Positions 15,704 to 25,468 of a DNA stretch of 64,000 nt are shown here, piece by piece (positions within the stretch are counted from its first letter, which is position 1; every line of letters begins with the position of its first letter). The notes beneath the pieces are model-generated. The model worked only from the letters and a program-made list of their open reading frames with translations. It was not told where the DNA came from and ran no database searches. The stretch comes from Ruegeria sp. AD91A (GTDB lineage Bacteria; Pseudomonadota; Alphaproteobacteria; Rhodobacterales; Rhodobacteraceae), in NCBI RefSeq assembly GCF_003443535.1, contig NZ_CP031946.1, forward strand, positions 2,046,001-2,110,000, read 5' to 3'. Position numbers and translations under genes: made by a program.

Positions 15704-18106
15704 TCAGCCTCGCATCGCTTTGCCCTGAGGATCATAAGGCGACGGCACAATCACGCGCGCCGGACGTTCAACCCCCACCACGTGGACGGACAGTTCCGTG
15801 CCCGATTCGGCTTTGTCCCGATCGATCAGGGCCATTGCCAAGGACTTGCCAACATAATGCCCGTAACCGCCCGAGGTTACGAAACCTACGCGCTCTCCAT
15901 TTGCCCAGACCGGTTCGTATCCACTGGCATCTGCGTCCAGAGCATCAATTTCCAGTGTCGCTTGAACTTGCGCGGGGCCGTTGCCGTCGCGCTCGGCAAG
16001 CGCGCCCGCCTTTCCAACAAAGTCTTTGTCCCAGTCGATCCAGCGATCCATTCCGGTCATACCCGGTGTATAGGCTTGCGTGAATTCCGCCGACCAGATG
16101 CCAAAGCTCTTCTCAAGCCGTGTTGACAACATCGCGTTGAAGCCGCATTCGCGGATACCTTCCTCGGCTCCCGCTTCCAGCAAGATGCGGCGCAGCTTGA
16201 TGTGGTCGCCATAGCGACAGTTGATCTCGTACCCTTTTTCTCCGGTCACCGACATGCGGGCCACCCGGGCGCGCACGAGGCCGATATCGAAATCGCCGCA
16301 GCCCATGAATTTCAAGCCCGAGATATCCTGTTCCGCCAGTTTTTCGACAACCGTCTGTGACTTCGGCCCGACCACAGCAAAGCCACAGTATTCCTCGCCC
16401 AAATCACGGATATTGACCCCATCCGTCACGTGATCGTCGAACCAGCGCATATGCCAAGCCCGCAGATAGTAGCTGCCCATGATCCACCAGGTCCCGTCGC
16501 CCCAGTTGAGCACGGTCAGATCGCCCTTCAGGCGTCCGTCTTCACCCAGCATCGGGGCAAGCTTGGCGCGACCCGGGCCGGGCAGTTTCGACGCCATGAC
16601 ATTGTCGAGCCAGTCTTCCGCGTTCGGACCGGAAACCTCGAATCGCGAAAAGCCCGAAATATCCAGCAAGCCCGCACCTTCGCGGATCACTTTGCATTCC
16701 TCGGCCACAATGTCATGCGCGTTCGAACGCTTGAGAGTTGGCGTTTCCTCGAACCCTTTCGGCGCGAAATAAAGCGGCACTTCAAGATCCCAGCTCACGC
16801 CCCATTTGCACCCTGCCTCGGTCATCGCGTCATGCGCCGGGGCCATTTTCAGCGGCCGCCCTGCGGGCAGTTGCTCGTTCGGATAGGTCATCACGAAGCG
16901 GCGGGAATAGAACTGGCCGGTAGTTTCGCGGATATAGCGCTTGTTCTGTGCAAAATCGCCGTACCGTGCCACATCCATTGGCCAGGCATCTGCCTCAGGC
17001 TCGCCATGGATCATCCATTCGGCCAGCGTCTTACCGACACCGCCGCCTTGTAGGAACCCGGCCATCACCGCACAGGCGGTCCAATAGCCGCGCTTGCCTG
17101 GCACCGGGCCGACCAGCGGGTTTCCGTCTGGCGAGAAGGTAAACGCGCCGTTCACCCATGTCTTGATACCGACCTTCTGGATCGCCGGATAGCGTTCGAA
17201 CCCCAGCATCAGCTCGTTTTCGATACGGTCCAGCTGCTCTTGAAACAGTTCTTCGCCATAATTCCAGGGTGCACCGTCCATGGCCCAGTGCTCGTGATCG
17301 ACCTCGTAGATGCCGACCAGAACACCCTTTTGATCCTGCCGCATATAGGTGAAGCCCTCCAGATCCACGGTCATCGGCATCTCGAAATCGGCCGCCGCAA
17401 CCTCGGGCACCGTGTCGGTGATCAGATAGTGGTGTTTCAGCGGAGAAACCGGCAGCTCGACCCCCGCCATGCGTCCCACCTGTTTGGCCCACAGACCGGC
17501 GGCGTTGACCACATGTTCGCAGGTGATCGTGCCCCTGTCGGTCACCACCTGCCAGCCATCCGCCGTCTGGATCAGTTCCTCAACCTTGGTTTCCTCGTAG
17601 TATTCCGCACCTCTTTTTCTGGCCGCGGTCGCGTAAGCCTGAACGGTGCCGGTTGTATCGATATAGCCCTCACGATCTGCCCACATCGCACCCAGAACAC
17701 CATCCGTGGACATGATCGGGCAACGCTTCTGCGCCTCTTCCGGGCTCAACAATTCGCAATCGTCGATGCCGATGGACTGGAAGATGCGGTAGTTGGACTG
17801 TAACCACTCCCACCGTTCGGGGGTTCCGGCGAGCGTGAGACCACCGGTCATGTGCAGGCCGATATTCTGGCCCGATTCCTTTTCGATCTCGCTGAGCAGA
17901 TCAATGGTATAGGCCTGCAAAGACGCCATGTTCGGATCAGCGTTCAAAGCATGGATGCCACCCGCCGCGTGCCACGACGAACCAGACGCCAACCGCCGCC
18001 GCTCCAGCATGACGACATCCGACCAGCCGAACTTGGCCAGATGATACAGAACCGACGCCCCTACAACGCCTCCTCCGATGACCACTACGCGATATTGGGA
18101 CTTCAT
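15704..18106 (-). CDS. Dimethylglycine/sarcosine dehydrogenase-type flavoprotein with GcvT domain
   Basis: 800 residues in two halves. Residues 1-385 form a DAO-type FAD domain (VVVIGGGVVGASVLYHLAKFG) with the SGSSWHAAGG segment. Residues 390-800 form a GcvT-like aminomethyltransferase domain that binds tetrahydrofolate and captures the released one-carbon unit. Members oxidatively demethylate dimethylglycine or sarcosine. ATG 18106 is chosen over one at 18124 because AGGGAGGT sits immediately upstream. It lies two bases before the MttB-like gene, making the first gene of the four-gene minus-strand operon. Confidence 0.87.
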   Translation of the reverse strand: MKSQYRVVVIGGGVVGASVLYHLAKFGWSDVVMLERRRLASGSSWHAAGGIHALNADPNMASLQAYTIDLLSEIEKESGQNIGLHMTGGLTLAGTPERWEWLQSNYRIFQSIGIDDCELLSPEEAQKRCPIMSTDGVLGAMWADREGYIDTTGTVQAYATAARKRGAEYYEETKVEELIQTADGWQVVTDRGTITCEHVVNAAGLWAKQVGRMAGVELPVSPLKHHYLITDTVPEVAAADFEMPMTVDLEGFTYMRQDQKGVLVGIYEVDHEHWAMDGAPWNYGEELFQEQLDRIENELMLGFERYPAIQKVGIKTWVNGAFTFSPDGNPLVGPVPGKRGYWTACAVMAGFLQGGGVGKTLAEWMIHGEPEADAWPMDVARYGDFAQNKRYIRETTGQFYSRRFVMTYPNEQLPAGRPLKMAPAHDAMTEAGCKWGVSWDLEVPLYFAPKGFEETPTLKRSNAHDIVAEECKVIREGAGLLDISGFSRFEVSGPNAEDWLDNVMASKLPGPGRAKLAPMLGEDGRLKGDLTVLNWGDGTWWIMGSYYLRAWHMRWFDDHVTDGVNIRDLGEEYCGFAVVGPKSQTVVEKLAEQDISGLKFMGCGDFDIGLVRARVARMSVTGEKGYEINCRYGDHIKLRRILLEAGAEEGIRECGFNAMLSTRLEKSFGIWSAEFTQAYTPGMTGMDRWIDWDKDFVGKAGALAERDGNGPAQVQATLEIDALDADASGYEPVWANGERVGFVTSGGYGHYVGKSLAMALIDRDKAESGTELSVHVVGVERPARVIVPSPYDPQGKAMRG

Positions 18107-18216
18107 CCCGACCTCCCTGAACAAAGTCTAAGGAGACGCTAGTGGCACTGTTCACCTCTGTCTAGACATTTCTGTACAGTGCTGATCACAGCGAAACCCG
18201 GCACGGCTTGGCAAGT

Positions 18217-18846
18217 TTACAGGCTTGCGCTTGGACGAGATTGGATAGCCTGAAACCACGCCAGGGTGGCAGCGTTGTCTTCCGGGATACGCATCTTGAT
18301 GACACGGGCGAAATCGACAAAAACGAAAACCGAGATATCCGCTAAAGAAAATACGTCACCGGCCACAAACGGGCTTTCCTTCAGACGCGACTCCAGCATT
18401 TCAAAGAATGATGCCACACGCTCGCGCCCGCGCTGCGCAAGTTCGGGTATCTGCGCATGGTTGTAGGGGCCCGGAATGGCGCGATCCTTGAAGGCCGGAT
18501 GACCGTTGCGCAAAGCCTCGGCAATCGGCGCCCCTCCCTGCTGTTCGACAATCGCGTTCCACATCAGGACCAGACCTTTTTCCTCGGGGGTTCGGCCCAT
18601 CAAAGGCGGTTCGGGACACTGTGCTTCCAGAAAAGCCGCAATGCCCAGGTTTTCTGTCAGAGCGGTTCCGTCATCCGTTACCAGAACTGGGATCGTGGCC
18701 CGTGGGTTCACAGCGCGAAAAGTTGCGCTCAATTGTTCGCCATTCGCAATCGAGATATCACGTGTTTCGATATCCAACCCTTTTTCGGCAATGAACATGC
18801 GCGCGCGGCGAGGGCTCGGAGCAGTAGAGCAGTCGTAAAAAATCAT
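18217..18846 (-). CDS. Glutathione S-transferase family protein
   Basis: 209 residues. The N-terminal thioredoxin-like domain (MIFYDCSTAPSPRRARMFIAE) has the conserved NPRATIPVL cis-proline and TENLGI segments of GSTs, and an all-helical C-terminal domain follows with FVAGDVFSLADISVFVFVDF. The Ser/Cys-type active site near residues 7-10 suggests a beta- or theta-like class. It is 18 bases downstream of the small methyltransferase on the same strand. Confidence 0.85.
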   Translation of the reverse strand: MIFYDCSTAPSPRRARMFIAEKGLDIETRDISIANGEQLSATFRAVNPRATIPVLVTDDGTALTENLGIAAFLEAQCPEPPLMGRTPEEKGLVLMWNAIVEQQGGAPIAEALRNGHPAFKDRAIPGPYNHAQIPELAQRGRERVASFFEMLESRLKESPFVAGDVFSLADISVFVFVDFARVIKMRIPEDNAATLAWFQAIQSRPSASL

Positions 18847-18864
18847 GGCATTACCCCTTTTCGG

Positions 18865-19362
18865 TCAGCGGCGATAGATGAAACAGCGTCCTTCAACGGC
18901 ACCTTCGGGCAATGGCATCTCGGTCAGCCCTTCGAAATACATCCGATCACTTGAGACCATCAACCCGCCCGGAGCAAGCAAAGGCTTGATGAGAGGAGAT
19001 ACAAACCGCGCAAACTTGTCGTTCTTTTCGCGATTGTGCCCGCCAAGATCCGCGTGGATTAGGCTGGCTGAAGCGCCGAACCGTTCAACCGATGCAGGCA
19101 GGGTGTCCCGCACATCGCCCAGAATCACACGATCTTCGGGCGGGGTAGAGTCGGGGTGCGAGGCCACCGCGCGTTCGAACACATAGACCGGGCGGCCATC
19201 CATGTGCTGCACAAGATGGTGATATGTACGCCCGTTGCCCAAACCCAATTCGAACACCGGACCTGTCATGCCTTCAGTGTGTTTGATTGCGTGATCCAGA
19301 CAAGCACGCTGTGACACCATGCGATCGATGAACAGATCCAGACGGCTTTGATTCTCGGACAC
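18865..19362 (-). CDS. Small class I SAM-dependent methyltransferase-like protein (paralogue of 35696-36172)
   Basis: 165 residues from a GTG start with AAGGAG ten bases upstream; longer in-frame starts reach into the promoter of the ABC operon. FELGLGNGRTYHHLVQ is SAM-binding motif I, VYVFERAVASHPDSTPP motif II, and LIKPLLAPGGLMVSSDR the post-motif. The same architecture, including HPDSTPP versus HPNSTPP, recurs in the gene at 35696, so the window holds two members of one family. Target unknown. Confidence 0.75.
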   Translation of the reverse strand: MSENQSRLDLFIDRMVSQRACLDHAIKHTEGMTGPVFELGLGNGRTYHHLVQHMDGRPVYVFERAVASHPDSTPPEDRVILGDVRDTLPASVERFGASASLIHADLGGHNREKNDKFARFVSPLIKPLLAPGGLMVSSDRMYFEGLTEMPLPEGAVEGRCFIYRR

Positions 19363-19595
19363 CGGAAAATATCTCCTTGATACAACTCGAGAGCATAAAT
19401 GCGCCCAACACCGCCCTTGATGACAAAATCTCAAGACTTTGTGTAGCGATGAAGCCCTTAGTTTCACGATTTCGCGACATTTCGGCCCAAGAACGGGTTT
19501 GACTAGACGGGCGGAACCGCGCGACACTGAACGAAAAATCACGGGGAGTTGAAGTAACCGATGTCATCGAACGGTCAAACGGGTGGAAAACCCGC
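19363..19595. promoter_or_regulatory. Divergent promoter region for methyltransferase and peptide-type ABC operon
   Basis: 233 bases without a convincing gene between two divergent starts. It must contain the promoter of the five-gene plus-strand ABC operon. No operator palindrome was recognised. Confidence 0.35.
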
Positions 19596-21368
19596 ATGAG
19601 CGCGTTGTTGTCCGTAAGAGACCTTAGCATCGGCTTTGGGACGGGCAATTCCGTGGTCACGAATGTGAACTTCGATGTCGAAGCCGGACAAACCCTGGCC
19701 TTGGTCGGTGAATCGGGATCGGGGAAAACGATCACGTGCCGCGCAGTCTTACGCATTCTGCCCCGTACGGCGCAGATCCGAAACGGCACGATTACACTGA
19801 ACGATTCCAAGGGCATGTGCGAACTCACGACAGTGTCTGAGCGTGAGTTGCGCAACATCCGCGGCAATCGGGTTTCGATGATCTTTCAAGAGCCCATGCG
19901 ATCACTGTCCCCGCTACACAAGATCGGCAATCAGGTCAGCGAGGTTTTGTGGTTGCATCGCGGGCTGTCCGAGTCCGCGGCACGCAAGAAGGTCCTGACG
20001 CAGTTCGAACGCGTCGGTTTCCCAAATCCGCAACGGGCCTATGACTCGTACCCTTTCGAGTTGTCAGGTGGCATGCGCCAACGTGCCATGATCGCCATGG
20101 CCATGGTGTCCAAACCGGAATTGCTGATCGCGGATGAGCCAACCACTGCTCTGGACGTGACCACCCAGGCGCAGGTTCTTGGCCTGATCAAGGAATTGCA
20201 GCGCGAAACCGGCATGGCGCTCATTCTGGTGACTCACGATCTGGGCGTAGTTGCCAACATGGCCGAGCAGGTCGTCGTGATGCACAAAGGTCGCGTCATG
20301 GAGGCTGGCCCCGCCGCACCGATCCTGACTGCGCCCGCACACCCATATACAAAGCAGCTTTTTGATGCTGCCCCGGAAATACCGGATCAGGATGCGGTGG
20401 GTATACCGATGCCCGACACGGATCTGATCCTTCAGATGAAGGATGTGTCCAAGACCTACACCATGCGGTCCAGCAAAGGATGGCAGTCCGATAAGGCAAT
20501 CTATGCCTGCCGCGGTGTCGACCTGAATCTGGCGCGCGGCAAGACTTTGGCAATTGTCGGTGAAAGCGGATCGGGAAAGACAACGGCGGCCCGCATCGCG
20601 TTGGGGGCTGAATTGCCCGACCCTGGTGGTGAAGTCCTGTTTCGTAGTGCCCCCGATGCCGACCCGATCACGGTGCACAATATGACCCGAGCCCAGCGCA
20701 CAGCGTTTCAGCGCAAGGCACAGATGGTATTTCAGGACCCTTACAGTTCGCTCAGCCCCCGGATGCGTATACAGGACGCCATGACCGAACCGCTGGAAAT
20801 CCACCGCATCGGCACAACAGCCGAACAGCGCGACAAAGCCGCCGAGATGTTGCAGCGCGTCGGCCTGACGGGTGATATGCTCAAACGCTACCCACACGCG
20901 TTTTCCGGCGGGCAGCGACAGCGCCTTTCCGTGGCCCGAGCCATGATGCTGGACCCACAATTGATCGTGTGCGACGAACCCACCTCGGCATTGGATGTAT
21001 CTGTTCAGGAACAAATCCTGACCTTGCTGGAAAACCTGCAAGACAGCCTGAACCTGTCCTACCTGTTCATCTCACATGATCTGGCCGTTGTCGCACGGAT
21101 CGCTGACGAAGTTGCTGTCATGCGGCGGGGTCTGATCGTCGAACAGGCACCGCCTGAAACTCTTTTCTACAATCCGCGCCATCCATACACCAAGGCGCTG
21201 ATTGCCGCTCAACCCGAACCCGACATCAATCGCCCGATTGACCTTCAATTGGTCTCTCTGGGCGCCGGCGCGCCGGACAGTTGGGATGAAGCCTTTCGTT
21301 TCTCGGACACCGTGATACCTTCACTGGTGGAATTGGAACCGGGCCATAAGGTACGTTGCCATGTTTAA
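19596..21368 (+). CDS. Peptide-type ABC transporter, fused double ATP-binding protein (YejF/DppDF-like)
   Basis: 590 residues with two complete ATP-binding cassettes in tandem, equivalent to DppD-DppF or YejF. The first half has Walker A GESGSGKT near residue 40, signature LSGGMRQR and Walker [14 protein letters not shown]. The second half has [17 protein letters not shown] and [13 protein letters not shown]. Both end with the oligopeptide-family PAHPYTKQL / PRHPYTKAL segments. It powers import through the two permeases that follow. Its stop overlaps the start of the binding-protein gene by eight bases. Confidence 0.9.
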   Translation: MSALLSVRDLSIGFGTGNSVVTNVNFDVEAGQTLALVGESGSGKTITCRAVLRILPRTAQIRNGTITLNDSKGMCELTTVSERELRNIRGNRVSMIFQEPMRSLSPLHKIGNQVSEVLWLHRGLSESAARKKVLTQFERVGFPNPQRAYDSYPFELSGGMRQRAMIAMAMVSKPELLIADEPTTALDVTTQAQVLGLIKELQRETGMALILVTHDLGVVANMAEQVVVMHKGRVMEAGPAAPILTAPAHPYTKQLFDAAPEIPDQDAVGIPMPDTDLILQMKDVSKTYTMRSSKGWQSDKAIYACRGVDLNLARGKTLAIVGESGSGKTTAARIALGAELPDPGGEVLFRSAPDADPITVHNMTRAQRTAFQRKAQMVFQDPYSSLSPRMRIQDAMTEPLEIHRIGTTAEQRDKAAEMLQRVGLTGDMLKRYPHAFSGGQRQRLSVARAMMLDPQLIVCDEPTSALDVSVQEQILTLLENLQDSLNLSYLFISHDLAVVARIADEVAVMRRGLIVEQAPPETLFYNPRHPYTKALIAAQPEPDINRPIDLQLVSLGAGAPDSWDEAFRFSDTVIPSLVELEPGHKVRCHV

Positions 21369-23274
21369 GACCACTCGCCCTCTGATGCTGGCTGTTATGC
21401 TGGCTTTTTCAGGGACGCTGCCCGCCGCAGCAGAAGCCATCCCGACACCTCAGGAAAGCGCCTTCTGGAGCGCCGAGGTTGAAAGCGGCAATCTTCCGCC
21501 GGTGCAGGAACGTTTGCCCAAGGACCCCTTGATTGTGGATCTGACCGCAAAAGGAAGAGAATTCGGAACGCCGGGCGGCACTCTGCGTACCATGGTCACG
21601 CGATCCAAAGATATAAGACAGATGGTTGTCTATGGGTATGCAAGGTTGGCCGGGTACAACCAAGACTACGAAATCGTACCCGACCTGCTGGCCTCGTTTG
21701 AAAACGAGGGCAATCGCAAGTTCACCCTGAAACTCCGCGAAGGGCACAAGTGGTCGGACGGCTCACCTTTTACCTCGGAAGACTTCCGCTATTGGTGGGA
21801 AGACGTCGCCAATAACGAGTTGCTCAGCCCGTCAGGCCCACCCGATTTTCTGATCGTCGAAGGCAAAGCCCCCACGGTCACGTTTCCTGATGAAACCACT
21901 GTGATCTTCGAATGGAACGACCCCAATCCGGACTTCCTGCAGTCTTTGGCACAGGCGCGACCGCCCTTTATTTATCGACCGTCCGCCTTTCTGAAACAGT
22001 ATCATGAGAAATACGCGGACGCAGAAGAGCTTGCCTTTCAGGTTGAAGATGCCCGGGTCAAAAGCTGGGCAGCGCTGCACAACAAGCTGGATAACCTTTA
22101 CAAGTTCGACAACCATGAACTTCCCACGTTGCAACCTTGGTTGAACGCCAGTTCGGGCAAGAAGATCCGCCACAACTTCGTGCGCAACCCATATTATCAC
22201 CGCATCGATAGCAAAGGGGTGCAACTTCCCTATATTGACGTGGTCGAAATGGAAATTGTCGCGTCCGGTCTTGTTGCCGCCAAGACCAACGCCGGTGAAA
22301 GCGATCTGCAAGGCCGTGGTCTTGCCTTCCGAGACGCGTCGATCCTGAAGAAAGGCGAAGCACAGGGCGGATATAAAACGCTGTTGTGGAAAACTGGCGT
22401 AGCCTCGCAGATCGCAATCTATCCGAACCTCAACTTCGCCGATGACGTCTGGCGCAATGTATTGCGGGACGTTCGCGTGCGGCGGGCCTTGTCGCTGGCC
22501 ATCGACCGGCAATCTATCAATCAGGCCCTTTACTTTAAACTCGCACATCCTGCTGCGATGTCAGTTCTTCCCGCCTCGCCATTTTACAATGAAGAGAATG
22601 CCGCGGCATGGGCGCAATACGATATCGATCAGGCCAATACGCTTTTGGATGAGGCCGGTCTGGATCAGCGCGACAAGAACGGCGTCCGCCTGTTGCCGGA
22701 CGGCCGCCCGATGGAGCTGGTGATCGAAACCGCAGGTGAGCGGCAAGAGGTTGAAAACGCCCTTCAGATCGTAACCGACACCTGGCGCGAAATTGGGGTC
22801 AAACTGGTCATGCGCCCGCTGGACCGGGACATCCTGCGCAACCGGGTTTTCGCAGGAAACTCGATGGCGTCAGTCTGGTTCGGCTGGGATGACGGCATCC
22901 CGCAGGCGCATACATCGCCAGCGTATCTGGCCCCGACAGATCAGGTATTCCTGGCCTGGCCAAAATGGGGGCAGTACTATCAGACCGGTGGCGAAGCGGG
23001 TGAGGCCCCCGACATGCCAGAGGCCGAACGCCTGATGGAGTTGGTACATGAATGGCAAATTTCCACAACCGTTGAAGCACGTGAAGCCGTCTGGACCGAG
23101 ATGCTTAGCATCCACGCGGGTCAACTCTATGCCATTGGCATTCTGAACGGAGCCCCTCAGCCTATTGTCGTGTCAAACCGCCTGCGCAACGTGCCGGAAC
23201 AGGCTATGTGGGCCTGGGAACCCGGTGCACATTTCGGCATTCACCGCCCGGACGAGTTCTTTTTCGCCGACTGA
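21361..23274 (+). CDS. Periplasmic substrate-binding protein, SBP_bac_5 family
   Basis: 637 residues with an N-terminal signal peptide ([26 protein letters not shown], cleavage likely after AEA). The family-5 features LKLREGHKWSDGSPFTSEDF and VRRALSLAIDRQSINQALYF are clear, as in YejA/AppA-type peptide binders. Members deliver oligopeptides, opines, nickel or other charged solutes. It is translationally coupled to the ATPase upstream and precedes the permease pair by 14 bases. Confidence 0.9.
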   Translation: MFKTTRPLMLAVMLAFSGTLPAAAEAIPTPQESAFWSAEVESGNLPPVQERLPKDPLIVDLTAKGREFGTPGGTLRTMVTRSKDIRQMVVYGYARLAGYNQDYEIVPDLLASFENEGNRKFTLKLREGHKWSDGSPFTSEDFRYWWEDVANNELLSPSGPPDFLIVEGKAPTVTFPDETTVIFEWNDPNPDFLQSLAQARPPFIYRPSAFLKQYHEKYADAEELAFQVEDARVKSWAALHNKLDNLYKFDNHELPTLQPWLNASSGKKIRHNFVRNPYYHRIDSKGVQLPYIDVVEMEIVASGLVAAKTNAGESDLQGRGLAFRDASILKKGEAQGGYKTLLWKTGVASQIAIYPNLNFADDVWRNVLRDVRVRRALSLAIDRQSINQALYFKLAHPAAMSVLPASPFYNEENAAAWAQYDIDQANTLLDEAGLDQRDKNGVRLLPDGRPMELVIETAGERQEVENALQIVTDTWREIGVKLVMRPLDRDILRNRVFAGNSMASVWFGWDDGIPQAHTSPAYLAPTDQVFLAWPKWGQYYQTGGEAGEAPDMPEAERLMELVHEWQISTTVEAREAVWTEMLSIHAGQLYAIGILNGAPQPIVVSNRLRNVPEQAMWAWEPGAHFGIHRPDEFFFAD

Positions 23275-23288
23275 GCAGGAGCAGCTAA

Positions 23289-24317
23289 ATGATCATGCTG
23301 CGCTACGTGGTGTATCGCTTTTTCACGATGCTGCTGACTTTGTTGGTGGTCTCGGTTCTGGTTTTCGTAATCATCAACCTTCCGCCCGGCGACTATCTCA
23401 GCAACCAGATCGCGGAACTTCAGGCCTCGGGCCAGTCGGCAGGTGTCGCAAAGGCAGAGTTCCTGCGCGCTGAATACGCGCTGGATCGCCCCATGTGGGA
23501 ACAATACCTGATCTGGATAGGTTTCTGGCCCGGACCGCACGGGTTTTCCGGTTTGATCCAGGGCAATTATGGCTGGTCTTTTGAATTCGACCGCCCCGTT
23601 TCTGAAATCGTCGGTGACACGCTTTGGTTGACGGTTGTGGTCAATCTGGCTGCGATCCTGTTTGTCTATGCCGTGGCACTACCACTGGGCGTTATCGCCG
23701 CTGCGCGGTCCCGAACATGGATCGATTACACCTCGGCCTTCGTGGGGTATCTGGGCCTGGCAACGCCGAACTTTTTGCTGGCGCTGATCCTGTTCTACTA
23801 CGGCCACCAATATTTCAACCTGCCAATCGGGGGGTTGATGGATCCAAGTTTCGAAGGCCAGCCGATGACTTGGGAGAAATTGAAATCCATCCTCATCCAC
23901 CTGATCGTACCGACCTTTGTCATCGGCACTTCAGGCGCATCGGCGATGATGCAGCGTCTGCGCGCGAATATGCTGGACGAATTGGGCAAGCCCTATGTGG
24001 AAACCGCCATCGCGAAAGGCATGGCCCCGTCTCGGATGCTCACCAAATATCCGCTGCGAGTGGCCTTCAACCCCTTTGTCGCAGATATCGGCAACCTGCT
24101 GCCGTCGATGGTTTCCGGCTCTGTTCTGGTCTCGGTCGTTCTGGGCCTTCAGACCATTGGCCCGACCCTGCTGACAGCCCTGAAGACGCAGGATCAGTTT
24201 CTGTCAGCATTCATCCTGATGTTCGTCGCCCTGCTGACCCTGATCGGCACGATGATCTCGGATATCCTGCTGGTGATGCTGGATCCGCGCATTCGGTACG
24301 AGGGGCGTGAAGCATGA
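23289..24317 (+). CDS. ABC transporter permease (YejB/DppB-like)
   Basis: 342 residues, about six membrane helices. The N-terminal MLRYVVYRFFTMLLTLLVVSVLVFVIINLPPGDYL is the usual DppB-family start, and EAA-type loop residues occur around PYVETAIAKGMAPSRML. It forms the inner-membrane channel with the next gene, which it overlaps by ATGA at 24314. Confidence 0.9.
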   Translation: MIMLRYVVYRFFTMLLTLLVVSVLVFVIINLPPGDYLSNQIAELQASGQSAGVAKAEFLRAEYALDRPMWEQYLIWIGFWPGPHGFSGLIQGNYGWSFEFDRPVSEIVGDTLWLTVVVNLAAILFVYAVALPLGVIAAARSRTWIDYTSAFVGYLGLATPNFLLALILFYYGHQYFNLPIGGLMDPSFEGQPMTWEKLKSILIHLIVPTFVIGTSGASAMMQRLRANMLDELGKPYVETAIAKGMAPSRMLTKYPLRVAFNPFVADIGNLLPSMVSGSVLVSVVLGLQTIGPTLLTALKTQDQFLSAFILMFVALLTLIGTMISDILLVMLDPRIRYEGREA

Positions 24318-25468
24318 CTGATCGTCCTGACAACCGCTACGTCGATGACGCGCCGTTTGATCCGCAGGCCTCGGTTCAGCAACTGGAACGCGCCGATCTG
24401 GATGCCCCCAACTGGGTGCTGGTCTGGCGCAAGTTCAGAACGCATAAGCTGGGCCTGATCTCGGGTATCTTCCTGCTGCTATGCTACCTTATGCTGCCCT
24501 TTGCGGGTTTCATCGCGCCCTATGGCCCGAACGACCGCAACGGAGAGCACCTGTACGCGCCGCCACAATCGGTAAACTGGTTCCATGAGGGCGAATTCAT
24601 CGGCCCCCACGTTTACCCGATCGTAGCCGAAGCGGACCTTGAGACCTTCCAATGGAAGTTTGTCCCCGACACAGAAGACCCGCGCCCGATCAGGTTCTTC
24701 TGCGAAAGCTCGGAGTACAAGCTGGCCGGATTGATCCCGTCAGACACACACCTGTTCTGTGCCCCACAGGGGGCTACGCTGTTCCTGTGGGGATCCGACC
24801 GGTTGGGCCGAGATATCTTCAGCCGTATTCTTTACGGCGCGCAGCTGTCTCTCACGGTAGGTCTGATTGGTATCTCGGTGTCGTTCTTTCTTGGCATCCT
24901 TTTCGGTTCGATGGCCGGTTATTTCGGCGGGCGTATCGACTGGACCATCAACCGGGTTATTGAAATCCTGCGTTCACTGCCGGAACTGCCCTTGTGGCTG
25001 GCCCTCTCAGCCGCCGTGCCCTCGAACTGGAGCCCGGTCGCAGTGTTCTTTATCATTTCGATCATCCTTGGCATCCTCGACTGGCCAGGTCTGGCGCGCT
25101 CGGTCCGCGCGAAATTCCTGTCGTTGCGCGAGGAAGAGTATGTGCGTGCGGCTGAAATGATGGGGGCAAGCTCTGGCCGGGTGATCCGCAAACACCTGCT
25201 GCCAAACTTCATGTCGCATCTGATCGCATCGGCCACATTGTCGATCCCGGCTATGATCCTGGGTGAAACCGCGCTCAGTTTTCTGGGCCTCGGCCTGCGT
25301 GCACCTGCCGTCAGTTGGGGAGTGATGCTGAATGACGCGCAGAACCTCGCTTCGATCGAGATCTACCCGTGGACGGCTATCCCGATGTTGCCGATCATCG
25401 TCATTGTGCTGGCGTTCAACTTCCTCGGCGACGGGCTGCGCGACAGTCTCGACCCCTATCAGCAATGA
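24314..25468 (+). CDS. ABC transporter permease (YejE/DppC-like)
   Basis: 384 residues. A soluble N-terminus of about 45 residues, one helix, a long periplasmic stretch (roughly residues 70-160) and then five helices, typical of DppC/YejE proteins. The coupling loop REEEYVRAAEMMGASSGRVIRKHLLPN carries the EAA motif. It overlaps the CoA-transferase gene by ATGA. Confidence 0.9.
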   Translation: MTDRPDNRYVDDAPFDPQASVQQLERADLDAPNWVLVWRKFRTHKLGLISGIFLLLCYLMLPFAGFIAPYGPNDRNGEHLYAPPQSVNWFHEGEFIGPHVYPIVAEADLETFQWKFVPDTEDPRPIRFFCESSEYKLAGLIPSDTHLFCAPQGATLFLWGSDRLGRDIFSRILYGAQLSLTVGLIGISVSFFLGILFGSMAGYFGGRIDWTINRVIEILRSLPELPLWLALSAAVPSNWSPVAVFFIISIILGILDWPGLARSVRAKFLSLREEEYVRAAEMMGASSGRVIRKHLLPNFMSHLIASATLSIPAMILGETALSFLGLGLRAPAVSWGVMLNDAQNLASIEIYPWTAIPMLPIIVIVLAFNFLGDGLRDSLDPYQQ

